The translations under genes and the position numbers were made by a program. A model generated the notes under the pieces. It did not search any database. It saw only the letters and a program-made list of their open reading frames with translations, and was not told the DNA's origin. A stretch of DNA of 64,000 nucleotides, taken from the NCBI GenBank assembly GCA_022432975.1, contig CM039509.1, positions 5,643,043 through 5,707,042 on the forward strand. The letters run 5' to 3'. The stretch comes from Begonia masoniana (lineage: Eukaryota; Streptophyta; Magnoliopsida; Cucurbitales; Begoniaceae). Position 1 is the stretch's first letter. Every line of letters begins with the position of its first letter. Positions 58,560 through 64,000 of the stretch are shown here, piece by piece.

Positions 58560-58780
58560 GTCAGATATACTTCGGGGATAATTTTCCTTTAACACTAAAT
58601 TGACTCATATCTTTTATTGGTCTTACTTTCAAAACTACAAAATTTTCATTCCCAAATCCGACTTCTCTTCTCAAAAAGTCTGAATAACATTTTTGACAAA
58701 TTTGAACTGATCTTAACAATTCTTAATCACTTGAGCTTTCTTAGTGGTCTCTTGAATCAAATCAAACTTGAGGGTACCAC
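58560..58780 (-). pseudogene. Tekay-like integrase C-terminal remnant (copy B)
   Basis: Duplicate of 10680-10899, with the same LIQETTKKAQ-type stretch and stops. Confidence 0.5.
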
Positions 58781-59918
58781 TGGTTAGCTTAGAGTGATTT
58801 AAGCTTTATGTATTTTGATGATGAGTACTCTAAATGTGATTAAATTATATCTAAGTTGTTTATTGATTTAATATTTGGAAATACTCTTGATAAGTGGTAT
58901 TTGATTATTCTAACAAGTATGTTTAAGTCTTCTCGATTAATGATCAAGTTCATAGGACTTAGATAAAAAGTATGGGAAAATAGTTTAAAGACCCGAGAGC
59001 TCACAGTGCCAACCAAACCAGCAAGGTGTCGACTGCACGAACATTTCAAAACTTACAGAGAGCTCGAAGTCTTGACCAACATCTTTAAGTGTCATTCACA
59101 AAACAATTGCAAAATTATATAGAGTTCAAGGTGTCGACAGCCTAGACATTGTGTCGATCGCCTACATATTACAAAAATTACAGAGAGAACTTAATATGTC
59201 GAACACCCAGACAAAGTGTCGACCGCCAACATAAAGCAAAATATATTGTGAGCTCAAAGTGTCGACAAGTGCGGTCTATCATAGTGATAATCGAGTTGTT
59301 GAAATAGTTTGAAAAAGCTCATAATGATCACACAAGTGTCGACCGAGTAACTGTTTTCTAAAGACTCTATAAATAGAAAAAAGTTGTCTTTGTGCAAAAA
59401 CACCTAACTTGAGTTGTGAAGGAATCTTCAAGGAAAATCTTTAGACCGCAGAAGTAGGAAAAATTAGAGGAAACACGTTAACAAATTGTTTGCATCTCTC
59501 TTTCCTTACCTCCTTGATTATTTTATCATAGAATATTGCATATCCAAGTTAATCATTTTGTTTTATAGAAAATATAATATTTGAGATTGATAGCCATTAA
59601 AATTTAACTAAAAATTTATAAACCTAATTCACCCCTCTTACAAAGAGTCATTGTAAAGGCATTGAATTGTCGCCCAAAAAATCAATCAATCGAACCAGAA
59701 GCTTGAGTTGGGAAGAAATCTTCAAGTAGAAGCCTTGAGTGCGGACATAGGCAAGAATGATCGAACTGCCAAATTGGTTGCATCTCTCTATTCTTACCTC
59801 CTCGATTGTTTATCCAAGAATATTGCATATCCAAGTTAATCATTTTAGTTAAAAGGAAATATTATATTTGAGATTGCTAGCCATTAACATTTAATTAACA
59901 ATTTATAAACTTAATTCA
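58781..59918. repeat. LTR-like insertion in integrase (copy B)
   Basis: Duplicate of 10900-12037, with the same GTGTCGACC array and internal tandem duplication. Its insertion therefore predates the A/B duplication. Confidence 0.6.
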
Positions 59919-60490
59919 CCCCGTTCCCTTTATGGTAATTTCAATCCTATAACACGTTCATCGGTCTTTGCCCAACATGATGGCGATCTACACGGTCTTA
60001 CATATAAAGCCTTGTTTGGTGAAATCCCAATACTGGTATGATAGCTCTTATTATAAATGAACTCCACTAAATGCAAATGGTTCACCTAACTATCTCTAAA
60101 ATCCAAAATACATGACTTGGACATGTCCTTGAGAGTGTGAATTGTACATTCTTATTAACCATCAGTTTCAGGATGATGTGCAGTACTCAAATTTAGCTCT
60201 GCGCCCAAAATTTTTTTAAAAACTCTCAAAAATTTTGAAGTGAACCTCATATCTCTGTCTAACACAATACTCGAAAGAATACTGTGAAGAGAATAAACAT
60301 TAGCTATATATAATGTACTCAACCTCGTCAAAGAGAATTTCATTATGACTGGAAAAAAATGTGCAATTTTTTTCAATCTATCACCAATCACTAAAACTAC
60401 ATCAAATCTCTACACAATCCTCGATAACCCAATCACCAATTCATAGTAATTTAATCCAATTTCTATTTATTGATAGAGAGAGGTTGTAAC
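59919..60490 (-). pseudogene. Tekay-like integrase core (copy B)
   Basis: Minus-strand frame 60391-60155 shows GDRLKKIAHFFPV, VLDRDMRFTSKFL and LNLSTAHHPETDG, then further left [17 protein letters not shown] sequence. It is longer than copy A, which is cut at 12458. Confidence 0.82.
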
Positions 60491-61200
60491 AACCTAACTG
60501 CACTCTTCACCAGCCTGAATCTTTTCAAACTTTTTCTTTAAATCATCATCAAACTTTTGCATATCCTTGACACGTTGTGAAAGTGTAGGAGTCATTACAA
60601 AATTAAATATATGAACTGTCTAAGCATCTTCTTGATACCGTAGTTCATAATTTTCAATAGTCAAATATCTCTTCCACTCTTCCAACATAAGACAAGAAAG
60701 TGAACATTGAGGATAACGACTCAAGACATCAGATACATCATTGGCTTTTCCAAGATGGTACTCCAAAATAAAATCGTAATCTCCCGTATATTTCATCCAA
60801 TGAATTTGACGAATGTTTAAAGAACGCTGCATAAATAACTCTTACGGCGACTCAAGACATCAGATACATCATTGGCTTTTCCAAGATGGTACTCCAAAAT
60901 AAAATCGTAATCTCCCGTATATTTCATCCAATGAATTTGACGAATGTTTAAAGAACGCTGCATAAATAACTCTTACGGTAAAAAAATGTCTCTAATTTAG
61001 CACCATATATCTAACTTCATCAAATATTCAAGGTCAATTTATAGCAACTGACTCTAAATTATGAATAAGGTGATTTCGTTCATGTGTCTTTAATTTCTGA
61101 GATGCATAGGCTATTATTTTTTTTTTTGTTGCATCAAAACATAACTCAAACAGCTCATGATGCATAAGCCTAAACTAAGTATGGTAAACTTTCTTAGGGT
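60491..61200 (-). pseudogene. Tekay-like RNase H remnant
   Basis: The open part 60832-60620 shows LNIRQIHWMKYTGDYDFILE followed by YHLGKANDVSDVLSR, the end of RNase H. The rest is broken. It contains the exact 131-bp tandem duplication at 60717-60978. Confidence 0.78.
60717..60978. repeat. Perfect 131-bp tandem duplication
   Basis: 60717-60847 and 60848-60978 are identical by eye, starting CGACTCAAGACATC and ending CTCTTACGG. It lies in otherwise decayed RNase H, so it is either a very recent event or an assembly error. Confidence 0.95.
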
Positions 61201-62100
61201 GATACCAAAACTTGGGCAGTAGTCGATCTCTGCTTAATCTCTTCAAAAAATGTCTGACATTTATAGCCCTAGACTAACTTTATTTATGTTCTTGTCAATT
61301 GAGCTAACGACATAACTACAGAAGAAAAATTATCCACAAATCAACAGTAATAACCAACCAAATCAAAGAAACTACGTACCTCAATGACATTTTCGGGTAG
61401 CTTCCATTTTAATACAATTTCAACCTTAGCTGGATCAACTAAAATTTCATTGTGAGAAACAACATGGCCTAGAAACTTTACATCTCTCCTGCAAAAATTA
61501 TGCTTTCCCACTTTCCATATAATTGGTGCTCATGCAACGTCTCAAAAAAAAAATTCAAGCATTCCACATGCTCCTCGAGAGACTTAGAATATATTAAAAT
61601 ATCATTAAAAAAATCACCACAAATTAGTCAACATAGGGTCAGAAGACTCGATTCATTAAATCTATAATGATTTTGTTGCGTTAGTCAATCTAAACAAAAG
61701 CACTTTAAACTCAAAAATGTCCATATGGAGTTCGAAAGACCGTCACAGTAATGTCCTCTTGATGAAGTTTCATTTGATGATAATAAGATCTCAAATTAAT
61801 ACTTGAAAAACAATACATCCTCTCAACTAATCAAACAGATCATTTACTTTTTGTAACATGTATCTAATTTTGAACTTCTTATGATTAAGTTTTTGATCAA
61901 TACATAACTGAATCGATCCATCTTGCCTCTTTGCACATAACAGTGGTGCACCCCAAGCAAAAATACTATTTTTGAAAAACCTTTTTTCCAAGAAATCATC
62001 TAATTGAGCTTTCAACTCATTCAATTTGGCAAGAGCCATGCATTACGGAGCAATTGAAATTGGTGCAGTATCGGTTACTAAGTCAATGGCAAACTCAATC
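61201..62100 (-). pseudogene. Tekay-like reverse transcriptase remnant
   Basis: The open part 62039-61827 shows LNELKAQLDDFLEKRFF and WGAPLLCAKRQDGS then KVNDLFD, from the RT N-terminal half. Further left, the rest is heavily decayed, with FLGHVVSH-type sequence near 61470-61440. The catalytic box is not readable. Confidence 0.78.
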
Positions 62101-62950
62101 TCGTGGTCAGATGGTAATCCAAGGATATCCTCGAGAACTACATCAAAATAATCACAAACAATCAATAACTCAGAATTCTACAGAACCGTAACAAGGCCAC
62201 CGCTCACAGCAAAAACATTCTCGTAAAGCTCTAATCTTCTCTGACTATCAAAAAGGCTCAAAAAATGAGATCAATGGAGTTCACACGATTATTACATGGA
62301 TGCACCAAAATGAGTCGAGCTTTCAACGTAAGGCTAGTTGTAGTAAATTTTAGCCTTCTAACGGTTCAACCAATGTATATCTAGAATCACATCAAACTGA
62401 TCCATAGATTTAACTACCTGATCAACCAATAGCTCGTTCACACCAACAAAGAGAACACCAGACCAAACAAGTAAATTCATTTAATAACTCTTATTCATAA
62501 TTAAGAGATTTTTTAGTTTCTCTGTTGTTACACCCACAATATTAAAAAATGATACAAAAGTCAAAGAATGAGTTGCAACCATATCAAATACTACATGAAC
62601 AACAATATTAAAGAATGAAATCGTACTTTCACTAACACCTTGGCTAGTCTGATCAGGAGCTTCAGCCTTGGTAATTGCATACATTATGCCAGTCATTTTC
62701 TCCTTTCCTTACTAATAGCCACCATAACCACCCTTTGATGATCCGGGAACTCATCTCACATTCTGGCTTGTAGATCCTGCATTAGTGGGATTAGATGCAA
62801 AACTGCCGGTATTCCATCAAGCCTTTGAAAGTCATTACCAGCAAGCTAATATTGATGATGATATGTCAACTTGTATCCAACTAGAAAAAGTGCATTAAAA
62901 GTCTAGGATCTAGAATAATTAGGCTGCCTTTAACCAGAAAATCCATGGTC
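62101..62950 (-). pseudogene. Tekay-like gag end and protease remnant (copy B)
   Basis: The open part 62696-62481 shows MYAITKAEAPDQTSQGVSES and the protease region VVFDMVATHSLTF, where the DTGATHS-type active site is changed to DMVATHS. The rest to 62101 reads VLEDILGLPSDH-type linker. Copy A keeps only the part right of 62499. Confidence 0.72.
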
Positions 62951-62984
62951 AGCCCGAAATTCTGGTCTTCATCCACAGACATTG

Positions 62985-64000
62985 ACAAATGTTTAAAGCA
63001 CGTGCATAAATAACTATTGTGTTAAAAAAATATCTCCAATTTAGCACCATATAAATAACTTCGTCAAATCTTCAAGGTCAATATATAGCGACCGACTCTA
63101 AATTATGAATAATGTGATTTCGTTCATGTGTATTTAATTTCTGAGATGTATAGGCTATTACTCTTTTTTACTGCATCAAAATATAACTCAAACAGCTCAT
63201 GATGCATAAGTATAAACTAAGTATGGTAAACTTTCATCGGGTGATACCAAAACTTGGACAGTAGTCAATCTCTACTTAATCTCTTCACAAGATGTCTAAT
63301 ATTTATCCCCTCAGACTAACTTTATTTATGTTCTTATCAATTGAGCTAACGACATAACTACAGAAGAAAAATTATCCACAAATCAACAGTAATAACCAAC
63401 CAAATCAAAAAACTACGTACCTCAATGACATTTTTTTGGTAGCTTCCATTTTAATACAATTTCAACCTTAGCTTGATCAACTGAAATTTCATTCTGAGAA
63501 ACGACATGGCCTAGAAACTTTACATCTCTTCTACAAAAATTACGCTTTCCCACTTTCCATATAACTTGTGCTCATGCAACGTCTCCAAAAAAAATTTCAA
63601 GCATTCCACATGCTCCTCGCGAGACTTAGAATGTATTAAAATATCATTAAAAAAATCACCACAAATTAGCCAACATAAGGTCGGAAGACTTGATTCATTA
63701 AATCTATAATGATTTTGTTGCGTTAGTCAATCTAAACAAAAGCACCTTAAAATCAAAAAATGTCCATATGGAGTTCGAAAGACCGTCATAGTAATATTCT
63801 CTTGATGAAGTTTCATTTGATGATAATCAAATCTCAAATTAATATTTGAAAAACAATACATCCTCTCAACTGAGCAAACAGATCATTTATTTTTTGTAAT
63901 ATGTATCTAATTTTGAACTTCACATGAGTAAGTTTTTGATCAATACATAACTGAATCGCTTCTTTGCACATTTCGCTGGTGCACCCCAAGAAAAATACTA
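62985..64000 (-). pseudogene. Second copy of Tekay-like RNase H/RT remnant
   Basis: Close direct repeat of about 60943-61970, 2.04 kb away, covering the end of RNase H and part of RT on the minus strand. It runs off the window. It shows that the right flank was locally duplicated too, or that two copies of one element lie in tandem. Confidence 0.78.

Overview
This window is nuclear DNA of a flowering plant, probably a eudicot with a large, repeat-rich genome. Nearly all of it is LTR retrotransposon sequence in several states of decay, nested and duplicated. One plausible host gene is visible, an intact 196-residue B3-domain (DUF313-type) reading frame at 40858-41448 (+). Lineage names (Athila, Tekay/Del, CRM-like chromovirus, Cassandra) rest on motifs read by eye, not on database searches.

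Layout. 1-6803: minus-strand Athila-type Ty3/gypsy element with tRNA-Asp primer site and right-hand LTR; its other LTR is off the window. 6804-12885: duplicated block 'A', containing a three-LTR Cassandra TRIM with 5S-rRNA-like sequence, a CRM-like LTR plus integrase remnant, and a Tekay-like gag/integrase remnant interrupted by another LTR. 12931-23300: mosaic of minus-strand CRM-like pieces (gag, protease, RT, integrase, LTRs) interrupted at 18412-23124 by an LTR-type insertion with perfect 5-bp target duplications, a 26-bp minisatellite and two adjacent hairpins. 23301-26705 and 32888-36056: direct duplicate copies of a decayed plus-strand CRM-like RT/RNase H with LTR pieces, separated by a 5'-truncated plus-strand Tekay-type element (26706-32493). 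36887-39376 and 41882-44570: two solo LTRs of one family in opposite orientation, bracketing the B3 gene. 45232-62905: block 'B', the direct duplicate of A, split by a complete Tekay-type element (46936-56280) with both LTRs, primer site, polypurine tract and 5-bp target duplication. 62985-64000: another copy of the Tekay-like RNase H/RT remnant at 60943-61970.

How it works together. No element appears able to move by itself: every pol region has stops or frameshifts, and several have lost catalytic residues. The Athila copy and the 46936-56280 element are the best preserved. The nesting gives a relative order: the A/B duplication came first, then the 46936-56280 insertion into B and separate deletions in A.

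The most unusual features are in the long LTRs. Related LTRs hold unrelated tandem arrays (61-bp, 24-bp plus 50-bp) in the same slot, and more distant LTRs hold 50-bp or 26-bp arrays. Most of these LTRs also carry a CAG/GTAAGT splice-donor-like sequence upstream of the slot.
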